Source: Candidatus Pelagibacter sp. (GTDB lineage Bacteria; Pseudomonadota; Alphaproteobacteria; Pelagibacterales; Pelagibacteraceae). Taken from it: DNA of 49,140 bases. Of the stretch, positions 25,840-35,771 are shown piece after piece (within the stretch, counting starts at the first letter, position 1; the number at the start of each line of letters is the position of its first letter). Position numbers and translations under genes: made by a program. The notes beneath the pieces are model-generated. The model worked only from the letters and a program-made list of their open reading frames with translations, ran no database searches and had not been told where the DNA came from. The stretch lies in the NCBI GenBank assembly GCA_028227525.1, contig JAOJAE010000008.1:1-49140 (forward strand). The letters run 5' to 3'.

Positions 25840-27747
25840 ATGAATTTAAAAAATCTAGCAATGTGGGGTGTCATTGTCTTTTTGACTATTGGCCTTTACA
25901 ATATGTTTAAAAACCCACAGTCAAATGTTAGGGGCGGCAATCAAATCATTTTTTCAGAATTTTTGACATCAGTTGAAAATGGAGAAGTTTTAAAAGTTGA
26001 GATTCAAGGAAATAACATAAAAGGTGTATTTTCTAATGGTAATGCATTTTCAACTTATTCTCCAAATGATCCAAACTTAATAGAAAAATTATCAGATAGA
26101 GGAGTAAGTATTTCTGCTTCTCCACTAGAAGAAAAAATGCCTTCGTTATTTGGTGTTCTATTATCTTGGTTTCCAATGTTACTATTAATAGCTGTTTGGA
26201 TTTTCTTTATGAGACAGATGCAAGGTGGCAAAGGTGGTGCGATGGGATTTGGAAAATCCAAAGCTAAAATGATGAATGAGCTTAAAGGAAAAGTTACATT
26301 TAATGATGTTGCTGGAGTTGAGGAAGCTAAAGAAGAAGTGGAAGAAATTGTAGAATTTTTAAAGGATCCAAAAAAGTTCAGTAGACTAGGTGGAAAAATT
26401 CCTAGAGGTGCTTTATTGGTTGGACCTCCTGGGACTGGAAAAACATTATTAGCAAGAGCAATCGCTGGTGAAGCTGGAGTTCCATTTTTTACTATTTCAG
26501 GCTCAGATTTTGTTGAAATGTTTGTTGGAGTTGGTGCTTCAAGGGTTAGAGATATGTTTGAACAAGGTAAAAAAAATTCTCCATGTATAATTTTTATAGA
26601 TGAAATAGATGCAGTTGGTCGTAGTAGGGGCGCAGGTTTAGGTGGTGGAAATGATGAACGAGAACAAACTTTAAACCAGTTGTTAGTTGAAATGGATGGA
26701 TTTGATACTAACGAAGGTGTTATAATAATTGCAGCCACAAACAGACCTGACGTACTTGATCCAGCTTTATTGAGACCTGGTAGATTTGATAGACAAGTAG
26801 TTGTTTCAAACCCCGATATAATAGGAAGAGAAAAAATTTTAAAAGTTCATGTTAAAAAAATTAAGATGGCACCAGATGTCAATTTAAGAACTATTGCAAG
26901 AGGAACTCCTGGTTTTTCAGGTGCAGATTTAGCTAATCTAGTTAATGAGTCTGCTTTATTAGCAGCAAGGAAAAATAAAAGAATTGTGACATTGGCTGAA
27001 TTTGAAGAAGCTAAAGATAAAGTAATGATGGGATCTGAAAGACGTTCAATGGTAATGACAGAGGATGAGAAAAAGTTAACAGCTTATCATGAAGGAGGAC
27101 ATGCATTGGTATCATTTAATATGCCAAGTTATGACCCAATCCATAAAGCAACAATAATTCCAAGAGGTAGAGCCCTTGGTATGGTGATGAATTTACCTGA
27201 AAGAGATAAACATGGATATTCAATTAAATATCTTAAAGCTAGAATGGCAGTATGTTTTGGAGGAAGAGTTGCAGAAGAATTAATTTTTGGAAAAGACAAC
27301 ATTTCTACAGGTGCTGGTGGAGGTAATGGGTCAGACATTAATCAAGCCACACAACTTGCTAGAGCAATGGTAACAAAGTATGGAATGAGTGAAGAAATGG
27401 GGCCAATAGAATATGGAGAAAACCAAGAAGAGGTGTTTTTAGGAAGATCAGTTACTCAAACGCAATCAGTTTCTGAAGAAGTGGCTCAAAAAATAGATAA
27501 AGAAATTAGAAAATTGATTGATGAAGGTTACAACCAAGCTACAAAAATATTAACTGAAAAAATTGATGATTTACATAAAATCGCTAAAGCACTAATTGCT
27601 TATGAGACTTTAACGGGTGAAGAAATTGAAAACATAATTAATAAAAATTTATATCCAAAAGATAAAGTAGTTGAAAAACCAGAAGAAAATGATGACCAAA
27701 GCTCTGCCCTAGGTGCTATGGGATTAAAACCAAAGATAGTTCATTAA
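25840..27747 (+). CDS. ftsH: ATP-dependent zinc metalloprotease FtsH
   Basis: This 635-aa membrane AAA+ protease has transmembrane helices near residues 5-22 and 103-124. The AAA domain holds Walker A GPPGTGKT (195-202), Walker B IIFIDE (250-255) and the second region of homology ([18 protein letters not shown]). The zinc site HEGGH is at 417-421. It degrades membrane and short-lived regulatory proteins, including RpoH in E. coli; rpoH is also in this window. There is no Shine-Dalgarno-like stretch in the 20 nt before the ATG; a TTGTTA/TATCTT pair ends 6 nt before it. Confidence 0.97.
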   Translation: MNLKNLAMWGVIVFLTIGLYNMFKNPQSNVRGGNQIIFSEFLTSVENGEVLKVEIQGNNIKGVFSNGNAFSTYSPNDPNLIEKLSDRGVSISASPLEEKMPSLFGVLLSWFPMLLLIAVWIFFMRQMQGGKGGAMGFGKSKAKMMNELKGKVTFNDVAGVEEAKEEVEEIVEFLKDPKKFSRLGGKIPRGALLVGPPGTGKTLLARAIAGEAGVPFFTISGSDFVEMFVGVGASRVRDMFEQGKKNSPCIIFIDEIDAVGRSRGAGLGGGNDEREQTLNQLLVEMDGFDTNEGVIIIAATNRPDVLDPALLRPGRFDRQVVVSNPDIIGREKILKVHVKKIKMAPDVNLRTIARGTPGFSGADLANLVNESALLAARKNKRIVTLAEFEEAKDKVMMGSERRSMVMTEDEKKLTAYHEGGHALVSFNMPSYDPIHKATIIPRGRALGMVMNLPERDKHGYSIKYLKARMAVCFGGRVAEELIFGKDNISTGAGGGNGSDINQATQLARAMVTKYGMSEEMGPIEYGENQEEVFLGRSVTQTQSVSEEVAQKIDKEIRKLIDEGYNQATKILTEKIDDLHKIAKALIAYETLTGEEIENIINKNLYPKDKVVEKPEENDDQSSALGAMGLKPKIVH

Positions 27748-27756
27748 CAAAAACAA

Positions 27757-28812
27757 ATGAGAAGATATTACACTAGAGCGTGTAATTTCTATTATGGTAA
27801 TGAATCTAAATTATTGGTTAATAAAAAAAAATCAATTCCTCTTAACGGAAATAAAAATATTTCATTTGATCAAATTGAAATATTATCAAGAGTATCAAAA
27901 AGAAAAATTTCTATAAAAGACATAAACAGTTTAGCTAAATCATTAAAGAAACAAATAAAAATAGATTTAAAAAAAATTAAATCAAAACATAAAAATTTTT
28001 CAAATTTAAATTTTTTAAAATTACCAAATATAATGGGTGTATTAAATATTACCCCAGATAGTTTTTCTGATGGAGGAAAATTTAACAAATATAACAAAGG
28101 ACTAAAACATGCATTAGAGATGTTTAGTTTAGGTACTAATATTATTGATATTGGTGGAGAGTCTACTAGACCAGGGTCAAAAGCAATAAGTAGCAAAATA
28201 GAATGGCAAAGAATAGAAAAAATAATTAAATCAATAAGTAAAAAAATTCCAATTTCATTAGATACTAGAAAATCATATGTTATGGAAAAAGGAATTAAGC
28301 ATGGTGTTAAGATTATTAATGATGTTTCAGGATTAAATTATGACGCCGAAACTATTAATGTCTTAAAAAAATACAAAACTCCTTTTGTTATTCAGCATTC
28401 TCTTGGAACACCTGATAAAATGCAAAATAAGCCAGTTTATAAAAATGAATTATTAGATATCTATGACTTTTTTGAACATAAAATAAAATTTCTAAAAAAG
28501 TTTGGCATTAAGCATAAAAATATTATTATTGATCCAGGCATAGGCTTTGGAAAAAATTTAAAACACAATATGAGTTTGATTAGCAAAATTTCTATTTTTC
28601 ACTCTCTTGGTTTTCCTGTTCTTGTAGGTAATTCAAGAAAAAGATTCATAAAAGAAATAGCAGGAAAAAATGATACCAAAGTTAGAATAGGTGGCACAAT
28701 TGCATCATCAATTTTTTTAATGATGCAAGGTGTACAAATATTAAGAATTCATGATGTAAATGAATTGCTTCAAGCATTAAAAGTCTTTAAAGAAACAATA
28801 AAGTATCAATGA
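27757..28812 (+). CDS. folP: Dihydropteroate synthase
   Basis: This 351-aa protein has a catalytic TIM barrel from about residue 88: NIMGVLNITPDSFSDGG, DIGGESTRPGS, ISLDTRK, NDVSGL and FPVLVGNSRKRF. It condenses 4-aminobenzoate with the pterin diphosphate in folate synthesis. The N-terminal 85 residues form a basic extension seen in alphaproteobacterial DHPS but not in E. coli FolP (282 aa). It starts 9 nt after ftsH and overlaps glmM by 4 nt. Confidence 0.93.
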   Translation: MRRYYTRACNFYYGNESKLLVNKKKSIPLNGNKNISFDQIEILSRVSKRKISIKDINSLAKSLKKQIKIDLKKIKSKHKNFSNLNFLKLPNIMGVLNITPDSFSDGGKFNKYNKGLKHALEMFSLGTNIIDIGGESTRPGSKAISSKIEWQRIEKIIKSISKKIPISLDTRKSYVMEKGIKHGVKIINDVSGLNYDAETINVLKKYKTPFVIQHSLGTPDKMQNKPVYKNELLDIYDFFEHKIKFLKKFGIKHKNIIIDPGIGFGKNLKHNMSLISKISIFHSLGFPVLVGNSRKRFIKEIAGKNDTKVRIGGTIASSIFLMMQGVQILRIHDVNELLQALKVFKETIKYQ

Positions 28813-30140
28813 CAAAAAAATATTTTGGAACAGATGGAATAAGAGGTGCGATTAACAGCAAACATATTAATGGTGATATGTTTTTTAAATTTGGCCTAGC
28901 ATCTGGTAAATATTTTAAATCACAAAAAAAAAGAAAACAAATAGCAGTAATAGCCAAAGATACTAGATTGTCAGGTTATACTCTTGAACCTGCGTTAGTT
29001 TCTGGACTTACATCAGCTGGAATGCATGTTTTCACACTAGGACCTTTGCCAACTAACGGTTTAGCAATGTTAACAAAGTCTATGAAAGCCAATATGGGTA
29101 TTATGATAACTGCATCTCATAATCCTCACTATGACAATGGTTTAAAATTATTTGGACCGGATGGTATGAAGCTATCAGATAAAATTGAAAAAAAGATAGA
29201 AAAATTAATTGATAAGAAAATAACAACAAATCTTTCAAGACCAGAAAAATTAGGCAGAGTAAAAAGACTGGAAAATGGAACAAAAGAATATTTAAAAATT
29301 TTAAAAAAAAATTTTCCTAAAGAATTTAATTTGAGAGGATTAAGAATAGTAATTGATTGTGCAAATGGTGCAGGATACAGGGCGGGACCAGAGCTATTAA
29401 AGTCTTTGGGTGCAAAAGTTATAGCAATTGGTGTAAAGCCAAATGGTATGAATATTAATCGCAACTGTGGCTCTACATTTCCAAATAAAATTAAACTTGC
29501 TGTAAAAAAAAATAAAGCTCATCTTGGCATTTCTTTAGATGGTGACGCTGATAGAATTATAATGAGCGATGAATTGGGAAACTTAATTGATGGAGATCAA
29601 ATAATTGCAGCAATAGCTTCAAGATGGAAAAATAAAAGAATGCTAAAAGGAGGTGTGGTTGGTACCTTGATGTCAAATTATGGAGTAGAAAAATTTTTTA
29701 AAAGTGAAAAAATAAAATTTATAAGAGCAAATGTTGGGGATAGATATGTAAAAGAAAAAATGCAAAAAAATAATTATAATTTAGGTGGTGAACAATCTGG
29801 CCATATTATTTTAGGAAAATTTGCAACTACTGGTGATGGTTTATTGGTTGCTCTAGAAGCATTATTTGCAATTAGAAAAGGAAAGAAAGCCAGTTCCTTT
29901 TTTAATAAGTTCAAGAAAACTCCTCAAATATTAGAGAATATTCATGTTAAAGATAAATCCATAATAAAAAATTCTGAAGTAAAAGAATCTATTAAAAAAG
30001 CAGAAAAATTAATGAAAGGTTATGGAAGAATACTAGTTAGGGAGTCTGGCACAGAGTCAAAAATAAGAGTTATGGGAGAAAGTGAAAACAAAGAACTTTT
30101 AGATAAGTGTATAAATATTATTCTAAGAAAAATAAAGTGA
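28809..30140 (+). CDS. glmM: Phosphoglucosamine mutase
   Basis: This 443-aa protein begins KYFGTDGIRG, with the phosphoserine site S103 in TASHNPHYDNG, the metal loop SLDGDADR, GEQSGHI and the phosphate-binding VRESGTESKIRVM near the end. It converts glucosamine-6-phosphate to glucosamine-1-phosphate for peptidoglycan and lipopolysaccharide. It overlaps folP and thiD by 4 nt each. The folP-glmM pairing is common in proteobacteria. Confidence 0.97.
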   Translation: MTKKYFGTDGIRGAINSKHINGDMFFKFGLASGKYFKSQKKRKQIAVIAKDTRLSGYTLEPALVSGLTSAGMHVFTLGPLPTNGLAMLTKSMKANMGIMITASHNPHYDNGLKLFGPDGMKLSDKIEKKIEKLIDKKITTNLSRPEKLGRVKRLENGTKEYLKILKKNFPKEFNLRGLRIVIDCANGAGYRAGPELLKSLGAKVIAIGVKPNGMNINRNCGSTFPNKIKLAVKKNKAHLGISLDGDADRIIMSDELGNLIDGDQIIAAIASRWKNKRMLKGGVVGTLMSNYGVEKFFKSEKIKFIRANVGDRYVKEKMQKNNYNLGGEQSGHIILGKFATTGDGLLVALEALFAIRKGKKASSFFNKFKKTPQILENIHVKDKSIIKNSEVKESIKKAEKLMKGYGRILVRESGTESKIRVMGESENKELLDKCINIILRKIK

Positions 30141-30949
30141 AGCCTAATTCTAAAGTATTAATTGTTGCAGGATCTGACTCATCTGGAGGAGCAGGCATCC
30201 AAGCAGATATTAAAACTATCACAGCTCTTGGGTCTTATGCGATGACAGCCATTACTGCTATTACTGCTCAAAATACCACAGGTGTTAAATCAATTATTGC
30301 AATTCCACCAAAAGAAATTTCAAATCAAATTTTATTTACTGCTAAAGATATTAAACCTGATGCCATTAAGATTGGAATGTTGCATTCAGCCAAAGTTATC
30401 GAGTCAGTTATTCATTCTCTAAAAATCATTAAAGTAAAAAAAATTATTCTTGATCCTGTAATGGTTGCAAAAGGGGGAACTAAATTAATAGATGATAAAG
30501 CAATTAAATTATTGAAAGAAAAGTTGATAAAAAAAGTAACATTAATTACTCCCAACATTCCAGAAGCTGAAATATTAACAAATATCAATATTAATTGTAA
30601 AGAGGATATGATCTTTGCTGCTAATAAATTATTAGAGATAGGTGCAAATAATGTATTAATAAAAGGAGGCCACTTAAGATCAAAAATAGTTCAAGATATA
30701 TTCGTTTCTAAATCTGATATTAAAATTTTTAATAGCAAAAGATACAAAACAATAAATACTCATGGAACTGGTTGTACTTTATCTAGCGCAATAACCACTT
30801 TTTTATCATGTGGAAAACCTATAAAGAAATCTTGTGAGCTTGGCATTAACTATGTAAATTCTGGCATTAGAACTAATCCTAAATATGGTAAAGGTCATGG
30901 CCCAATCAATCATCTTCATACAATTAATATAGAGAGAAAATTTAAATAA
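30137..30949 (+). CDS. thiD: Hydroxymethylpyrimidine/phosphomethylpyrimidine kinase
   Basis: The start is set at GTG 30137, overlapping the glmM stop by 4 nt (GTGA); the ATG at 30107 would add ten basic residues inside glmM. The 270-aa product reads [21 protein letters not shown], given here by its [14 protein letters not shown] core, then [36 protein letters not shown] and [12 protein letters not shown], all ThiD landmarks. It phosphorylates hydroxymethylpyrimidine twice for thiamin. Together with thiE it completes the pyrimidine branch. purA starts at its last base. Confidence 0.94.
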   Translation: MKPNSKVLIVAGSDSSGGAGIQADIKTITALGSYAMTAITAITAQNTTGVKSIIAIPPKEISNQILFTAKDIKPDAIKIGMLHSAKVIESVIHSLKIIKVKKIILDPVMVAKGGTKLIDDKAIKLLKEKLIKKVTLITPNIPEAEILTNININCKEDMIFAANKLLEIGANNVLIKGGHLRSKIVQDIFVSKSDIKIFNSKRYKTINTHGTGCTLSSAITTFLSCGKPIKKSCELGINYVNSGIRTNPKYGKGHGPINHLHTINIERKFK

Positions 30950-32241
30950 TGAAAAATATAGTTGTAGTAGGTTCTCAGTGGGGTGATGAAGGAAAAGGTA
31001 AAATTGTTGACTGGCTTTCAGAGCAAGCTGATGTAGTAATTAGATTTCAAGGAGGTCATAATGCGGGTCACACGCTAGTAATTGATGGCGTGACTTATAA
31101 GTTAAGATTATTACCTTCTGGAATTGTAAGAAAAAATAAAATTTCAATTATTGGAAATGGAGTTGTTGTTGATCCTTGGGCATTGTTAGAAGAAATCGAA
31201 GAAATAAAATCCAAAGGAGTAGATGTTAATATTGATAATTTTATTATTTCTGAAGCTGCAAATTTAATTTTACCATTTCATAGGGAAATGGATGAAATTA
31301 GAGAGGATGCAGCAGGGAAGGGTAAAATTGGAACAACTAGAAGAGGAATTGGCCCAGCGTACGAGGACAAAGTTGGAAGAAGATCTATTAGAGTAATGGA
31401 CCTTAGATCTGAAAAAAATTTAGACCAAAGGTTAGAGTCTGTTTTAGTTCATCACAATGCAATTAGAAAAGGTCTAGGAAAAAAAATTTATGAAAAAGAA
31501 CAATTAAAAACAGATTTATTGAAAATTGCACCTAAAATATTAAAGTTTTCTCAGCCAGTTTGGCTTAAGATTGATGAATTTAAAAAACAAAAAAAGAAAA
31601 TTTTATTCGAAGGTGCTCAGGGAATTTTATTAGATGTGGACCATGGAACTTACCCTTATGTAACTTCCTCTAACACAGTTGCATCAAGTGCTGCAACAGG
31701 TACAGGATGTGGTCCAAACTCAATCAATTATGTTTTAGGTATTACAAAAGCCTACACAACTAGAGTTGGAGAAGGTCCTTTTCCAACCGAATTAATAGAT
31801 GACATTGGTGAATTGTTAGGTACACGTGGAAAAGAGTTCGGTACTGTCACTAGTAGAAAAAGAAGATGTGGCTGGTTTGATGGCGTGTTAGTTAGACAGA
31901 CGATTAAAATTTCAGGTATAGACGGAATCGCGCTAACTAAACTTGATGTACTTGATGAATTAGATGAAATTAAAATGTGTGTTGAATATGAACTTGATGG
32001 AAAAAAAATAGAATATTTACCTGCGGCAGTTGAAGATCAGTTAAAAATTAAACCTATATATAAAACCTTTCCTGGATGGAAAACATCCACCAATGGCATT
32101 AAGGACATGAATGCTTTGCCTGAAAATGCAAAAAAATATATCTATGCAGTAGAAGAGTTTATAGGTGCAAAAGTATCCAGTGTATCAACTAGTCCCGAAA
32201 GAGATGATACTATTCTAGTTGAGAATCCTTTTGATATTTAA
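30949..32241 (+). CDS. purA: Adenylosuccinate synthetase
   Basis: This 430-aa enzyme carries the GTP-binding start [64 protein letters not shown] and [15 protein letters not shown]. It makes adenylosuccinate from IMP and aspartate with GTP. It overlaps thiD by 1 nt. Its stop codon overlaps the stop of the convergent rpoH by the tetranucleotide TTAA. Confidence 0.97.
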   Translation: MKNIVVVGSQWGDEGKGKIVDWLSEQADVVIRFQGGHNAGHTLVIDGVTYKLRLLPSGIVRKNKISIIGNGVVVDPWALLEEIEEIKSKGVDVNIDNFIISEAANLILPFHREMDEIREDAAGKGKIGTTRRGIGPAYEDKVGRRSIRVMDLRSEKNLDQRLESVLVHHNAIRKGLGKKIYEKEQLKTDLLKIAPKILKFSQPVWLKIDEFKKQKKKILFEGAQGILLDVDHGTYPYVTSSNTVASSAATGTGCGPNSINYVLGITKAYTTRVGEGPFPTELIDDIGELLGTRGKEFGTVTSRKRRCGWFDGVLVRQTIKISGIDGIALTKLDVLDELDEIKMCVEYELDGKKIEYLPAAVEDQLKIKPIYKTFPGWKTSTNGIKDMNALPENAKKYIYAVEEFIGAKVSSVSTSPERDDTILVENPFDI

Positions 32242-33131
32242 TTTACTGGTAACAGATTTTTAGACTTTGCCATAAGTAGCATTTGCTTTTGCAACTTCTC
32301 AAATGCTTTATTTTCAATTTGTCTCACTCTTTCTCTGCTAATTTTATGTTTTTTACTTAAATCTTCTAAAGTTGTTGGATTATCATTTAATCTTCTTGAG
32401 TATAAAATTTCTTTTTCTCTTTCATTTAAGATTTTGATTGAATTTTTTAATAAATCTTTTCTCTGTTCCATTTCTTCTTGGTGTGCAAACTTTAAATCGT
32501 GGTCTAATTCTTTATCAACTAGCCAGTCTTGCCATTCATCTCCGTCTTCACCGACTTGAGCATTTAATGAAAATTCTTTACCTGATAGTCTTCTATTCAT
32601 TGAAACTACTTCTTCTTTACTCACATCTAATTTGTTTGCAATTTCATTTACATGCTCATCCCTTAAATCACCCTCTGATTGAGGTGCAATTTGGTTTTTT
32701 ATTTTTTTAAGATTGAAAAATAATTTTTTTTGAGCTGTAGTTGTTCCTATTTTTACTAAACTCCAAGATCTTAAAATATATTCTTGGATAGAAGCTTTGA
32801 TCCACCACATAGCGTATGTCGCTAATCTAAAACCTTTTTCGGGTTCAAATTTTTTAACAGCTTGCATAAGACCAACATTACCCTCAGAAATCATTTCATT
32901 AACAGGAAGTCCATATCCTTTGTAGCCCATTGCAATTTTAGCTACTAATCTTAAATGACTTGTTACTAATTTTTCTGCTGCTTTGATATTTCCTGTAGTT
33001 TTCCAATTTTTTGCTAACATGTATTCTTCCTCTGCGGCTAACATTGGAAATTTTTTGATTTGCTCTAAATATGCAGACAGACCCCCTTCATTTGAAAGAG
33101 CTGGTACATTGCTATTAAAAGTTGCGTTCAT
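32238..33131 (-). CDS. rpoH: RNA polymerase heat-shock sigma factor (sigma-32)
   Basis: This 297-aa sigma factor has region 2 motifs ([66 protein letters not shown], both abbreviated), and right after them the RpoH-specific [10 protein letters not shown] box. Region 4 ends with the helix-turn-helix [20 protein letters not shown]. It directs transcription of heat-shock genes and is usually degraded by FtsH, also encoded here. It converges with purA, and rluD lies 41 nt upstream. Confidence 0.95.
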   Translation of the reverse strand: MNATFNSNVPALSNEGGLSAYLEQIKKFPMLAAEEEYMLAKNWKTTGNIKAAEKLVTSHLRLVAKIAMGYKGYGLPVNEMISEGNVGLMQAVKKFEPEKGFRLATYAMWWIKASIQEYILRSWSLVKIGTTTAQKKLFFNLKKIKNQIAPQSEGDLRDEHVNEIANKLDVSKEEVVSMNRRLSGKEFSLNAQVGEDGDEWQDWLVDKELDHDLKFAHQEEMEQRKDLLKNSIKILNEREKEILYSRRLNDNPTTLEDLSKKHKISRERVRQIENKAFEKLQKQMLLMAKSKNLLPVN

Positions 33132-33172
33132 GGTTGTATTTATTTAATTAACTATACTAAATTTTCAATGAT

Positions 33173-34153
33173 TTATTCGTATGTATTTTTAAGCGTTTTT
33201 AATAAATTATTCAGTTCTTGTGGCAAAATTGAGGAAAAAATCATTTCTTTATTAGTTTTTGGGTGAATAAATCCTAAAGTTTTTGCGTGTAAGAATTGTC
33301 TATCTAATTTAGAGATTAAACTTTCTAGCTCTATATCAATATTTTTTAGCTTCTTATATTTTTTTTTGTATTTATCGTCACCAACTATACTATTTCCCAT
33401 ATGAGTCATGTGAACGCGAATTTGATGGGTTCTTCCAGTTTCCAATTTACACTCTACTAAACTTAATGTTGGCGTTTTATCATTTTCAAAGACTTCTATA
33501 GTTTTATAATTTGTTATTGCTCGTTTTCCTTTTGAGCTGCTAACTTCCATTAGTTGTCTATTTTTTGAACTACGTGTAATAAAAGTATCAATTTTTCCTT
33601 TAGAGGGTCTAAGTTTTCCCCATATTAAAAGTTGATAAACTCTTGTGATTGTATGATCACTGAATTGCTTAGATAAATTTTCATGAGACTCATTATTTTT
33701 TGCAATAACCACTAAACCTGAAGTATTTTTATCTATTCTGTGAACTATTCCAGGTCTTAATTCATCCCCGATATTTGATAGGGAGTCTTTATCATAATGC
33801 ATTAGTGCATTAACAATTGTTTTGTCATGATTTCCAGCGCCTGGATGCATAATTATTCCAGCTGGCTTGTTGATTACTAATAGGTCCTCATCTTCATGAA
33901 TTATTTCCAGTTTAAAATCATAAGGTTTTAATGAAGCCTCTTCAGGTTGTGGGATATTAAGGCTTAATTTATCCCCAGTTAAAACTTTTTTTGAGGGACT
34001 TTTAATAATTTCATCATTTAATTTTAGTTTTTCTTTGAGGATTAAATTTTTAATTCTAGTTCTACTAATCAATTCTTCTCTTTTATTGATTAATACATCA
34101 ACTCTTAGATTATTTTCATTTTCCTCAACTATAAAATTAATGTTTTTTTCCAT
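33173..34153 (-). CDS. rluD: Ribosomal large-subunit pseudouridine synthase, RluD family
   Basis: This 326-aa protein has an N-terminal S4-like RNA-binding part (about residues 15-70) and a catalytic domain with the RluA-family motif GIVHRIDKNTSGLVV, where D141 is the nucleophile. LETGRTHQIRVHM and QFLHAKTLGF follow. It makes pseudouridines in helix 69 of 23S rRNA if it is a true RluD; RluC or RluA subfamilies are alternatives. It lies upstream of rpoH on the same strand. Confidence 0.9.
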   Translation of the reverse strand: MEKNINFIVEENENNLRVDVLINKREELISRTRIKNLILKEKLKLNDEIIKSPSKKVLTGDKLSLNIPQPEEASLKPYDFKLEIIHEDEDLLVINKPAGIIMHPGAGNHDKTIVNALMHYDKDSLSNIGDELRPGIVHRIDKNTSGLVVIAKNNESHENLSKQFSDHTITRVYQLLIWGKLRPSKGKIDTFITRSSKNRQLMEVSSSKGKRAITNYKTIEVFENDKTPTLSLVECKLETGRTHQIRVHMTHMGNSIVGDDKYKKKYKKLKNIDIELESLISKLDRQFLHAKTLGFIHPKTNKEMIFSSILPQELNNLLKTLKNTYE

Positions 34154-34176
34154 AAAATGTAATATTAATACTATGT

Positions 34177-34253
34177 GCGCTTGTAGCTCAACTGGATAGA
34201 GCGCCTGACTTCGGATCAGGAGGTTCTGGGTTCGACTCCTAGCAGGCGCGCCA
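34177..34253 (+). tRNA. tRNA-Arg (UCG anticodon)
   Basis: A 77-nt cloverleaf with encoded CCA: acceptor GCGCTTG pairs with CAGGCGC, D arm TAGCTCAACTGGATAGAGC, anticodon stem CCTGA/TCAGG around the loop CTTCGGA (anticodon TCG), and the T arm with GGTTCGACTCC. It reads CGN codons. It is the only plus-strand gene in an otherwise minus-strand block, 23 nt from the rluD start and 2 nt before the end of the ABC permease gene. Confidence 0.97.
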
Positions 34254-34255
34254 AC

Positions 34256-35047
34256 TTATTCACCAATATTAATTAAAGTTCCTTTCTCCCTAGCTTTATC
34301 AAATGAGTAGTAAAATACTGATACTGCAGCAATTAGATAGGCAGCGTTCAAATAAAGGGCTTGTATTATGTTTTCATAATCTACATATTGATCAACTAAA
34401 ATATTTCGTGTTTCCTCAAAAATATAAACTAATGGAAGAGCATAGGCTATTAATTGAAAAATTTCTGGCAAAGTTTCAACTGGATAATATATACATCCAA
34501 ATGGTGCTAGTAAGAACATAGTCGACCATGCAATATTTTCAAAAGATGGACCAAATCTCAACAATCCTGCAGAAACAAATAAACCTAGAGTAATTCCGAA
34601 AATATATAAACTTAAAAAAAGAAATGCTAAAGGTAGGCCTAAATCTAATAAAGAAATTCCAAACAATGGGGAGGTCAATAGTATTGCTGGAACCAAACCG
34701 ATCAAAGCTCTAATTAAAGCAGTAAAAACTAATGATACAATAATTTCACTAATTTTCATTGGAGCAATAAATAAGTTAGTAAAATTTCTACTCCATATTT
34801 CTTCTAAAAATAGCATATTAAAACCAATGCTAGTTCTAAACAAAAAATCATATAAAATAGCACAAGAGAGAATTACTCCAACAGCGCCATTGTAGTAGGT
34901 GCTATAATCTGCAAAAAAGTTTGAAATAAAACCCCATAATGTGATTTGAATAGATGGCCAATAAATTAAGTCTAAAATTCTAGGAAATGATCTTGTTATT
35001 AAATAAAAGTGTCTTAAAAAAAGACCATAAATTCTAGTTAAATTCAT
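34256..35047 (-). CDS. ABC-2 type transporter, permease protein
   Basis: This 263-aa integral membrane protein has about six hydrophobic helices and the ABC-2 permease pattern: RSFPRILDLIYWPSIQITLWGF early, NLFIAPMKISEI in the coupling region, and GCIYYPVETLPEIFQLIAYALPLVYIFE late. It overlaps the ATPase gene by 14 nt, so the pair forms one exporter. ABC-2 systems export lipids, polysaccharides or drugs; no substrate gene lies next to it, so the cargo is unknown. Confidence 0.88.
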   Translation of the reverse strand: MNLTRIYGLFLRHFYLITRSFPRILDLIYWPSIQITLWGFISNFFADYSTYYNGAVGVILSCAILYDFLFRTSIGFNMLFLEEIWSRNFTNLFIAPMKISEIIVSLVFTALIRALIGLVPAILLTSPLFGISLLDLGLPLAFLFLSLYIFGITLGLFVSAGLLRFGPSFENIAWSTMFLLAPFGCIYYPVETLPEIFQLIAYALPLVYIFEETRNILVDQYVDYENIIQALYLNAAYLIAAVSVFYYSFDKAREKGTLINIGE

Positions 35048-35771
35048 TTTTATTTCTTACCAGTTCCAAAAAAACTTCTTCTAAATTTTTTCTTCCATGT
35101 TTTGCAATTAAATTATCTGGGGTACCACTATCTACTATTGTCCCATCCTTCATCATTAAAACAGAGTTGCATAGCCTCTTAACTTCATCCATGTTATGTG
35201 AAGCAAGCAATACTGATATTTTTTTTTCTTTTTTATAACTTTCTAAAAAGGTTCTAACGAAATCTCCAGTCTCTGGATCTAAAGATGCAGTAGGTTCATC
35301 AAGCAAAAGTACAGTAGGATTGTTAATTAATGCTTTTGCTAAGCTTACTCTATTTTTTTGACCCGAAGAAAGCTCACCTGTAATATTGTCTAATAGTTTA
35401 TTTAATCTTAATTTATTTGATAAATAGTCAATTTGTTCATTAAGGTTATTTACATTATATAATTTTCCATAGACTACTAAATTTTGTCTAACTGTAAGTT
35501 TTTTTGGCAATTCTATATATGGAGAAATAAAATTCATTTTATGAAGAAGAGAAATTTTATTTTTTTCAATATCCATTCCATTAATTAAGACCTTACCACT
35601 GGTCGGCTTTAATAAGCCGAGCATCATTCCAATTGTAGTTGTTTTTCCGCATCCATTTGGTCCTAACAAACCAACTATTTCATTTTCATTAATTTTAAAG
35701 TTAATATTATTTACAGCCTGTTTAGACTTGTAGCTTTTTGATAAATTAATTACTTCAATTGAATTAGTCAT
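35034..35771 (-). CDS. ABC transporter ATP-binding protein (ABC-2 exporter)
   Basis: This 245-aa nucleotide-binding protein has Walker A GPNGCGKTT (37-45), the signature LSSGQ (135-139), Walker B LLLDEP (155-160) and a switch His in LLASHNMDEV. It powers the permease encoded by the overlapping downstream gene. It resembles the CcmA/NodI-like exporter ATPases. The gene adjoins tsaC with no gap, suggesting one transcript. Confidence 0.93.
   Translation of the reverse strand: MTNSIEVINLSKSYKSKQAVNNINFKINENEIVGLLGPNGCGKTTTIGMMLGLLKPTSGKVLINGMDIEKNKISLLHKMNFISPYIELPKKLTVRQNLVVYGKLYNVNNLNEQIDYLSNKLRLNKLLDNITGELSSGQKNRVSLAKALINNPTVLLLDEPTASLDPETGDFVRTFLESYKKEKKISVLLASHNMDEVKRLCNSVLMMKDGTIVDSGTPDNLIAKHGRKNLEEVFLELVRNKNEFN

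Noticed and set aside
26055..26738. Antisense reading frame of 227 codons under ftsH
   Set aside because: It lies opposite the conserved AAA domain; Pro/Ser-rich composition is that of reverse-read Gly/Glu codons.
30107..30136. ATG start of thiD inside glmM
   Set aside because: The GTG at 30137 gives a 4-nt GTGA overlap and the normal N-terminus; the longer form adds only basic residues.
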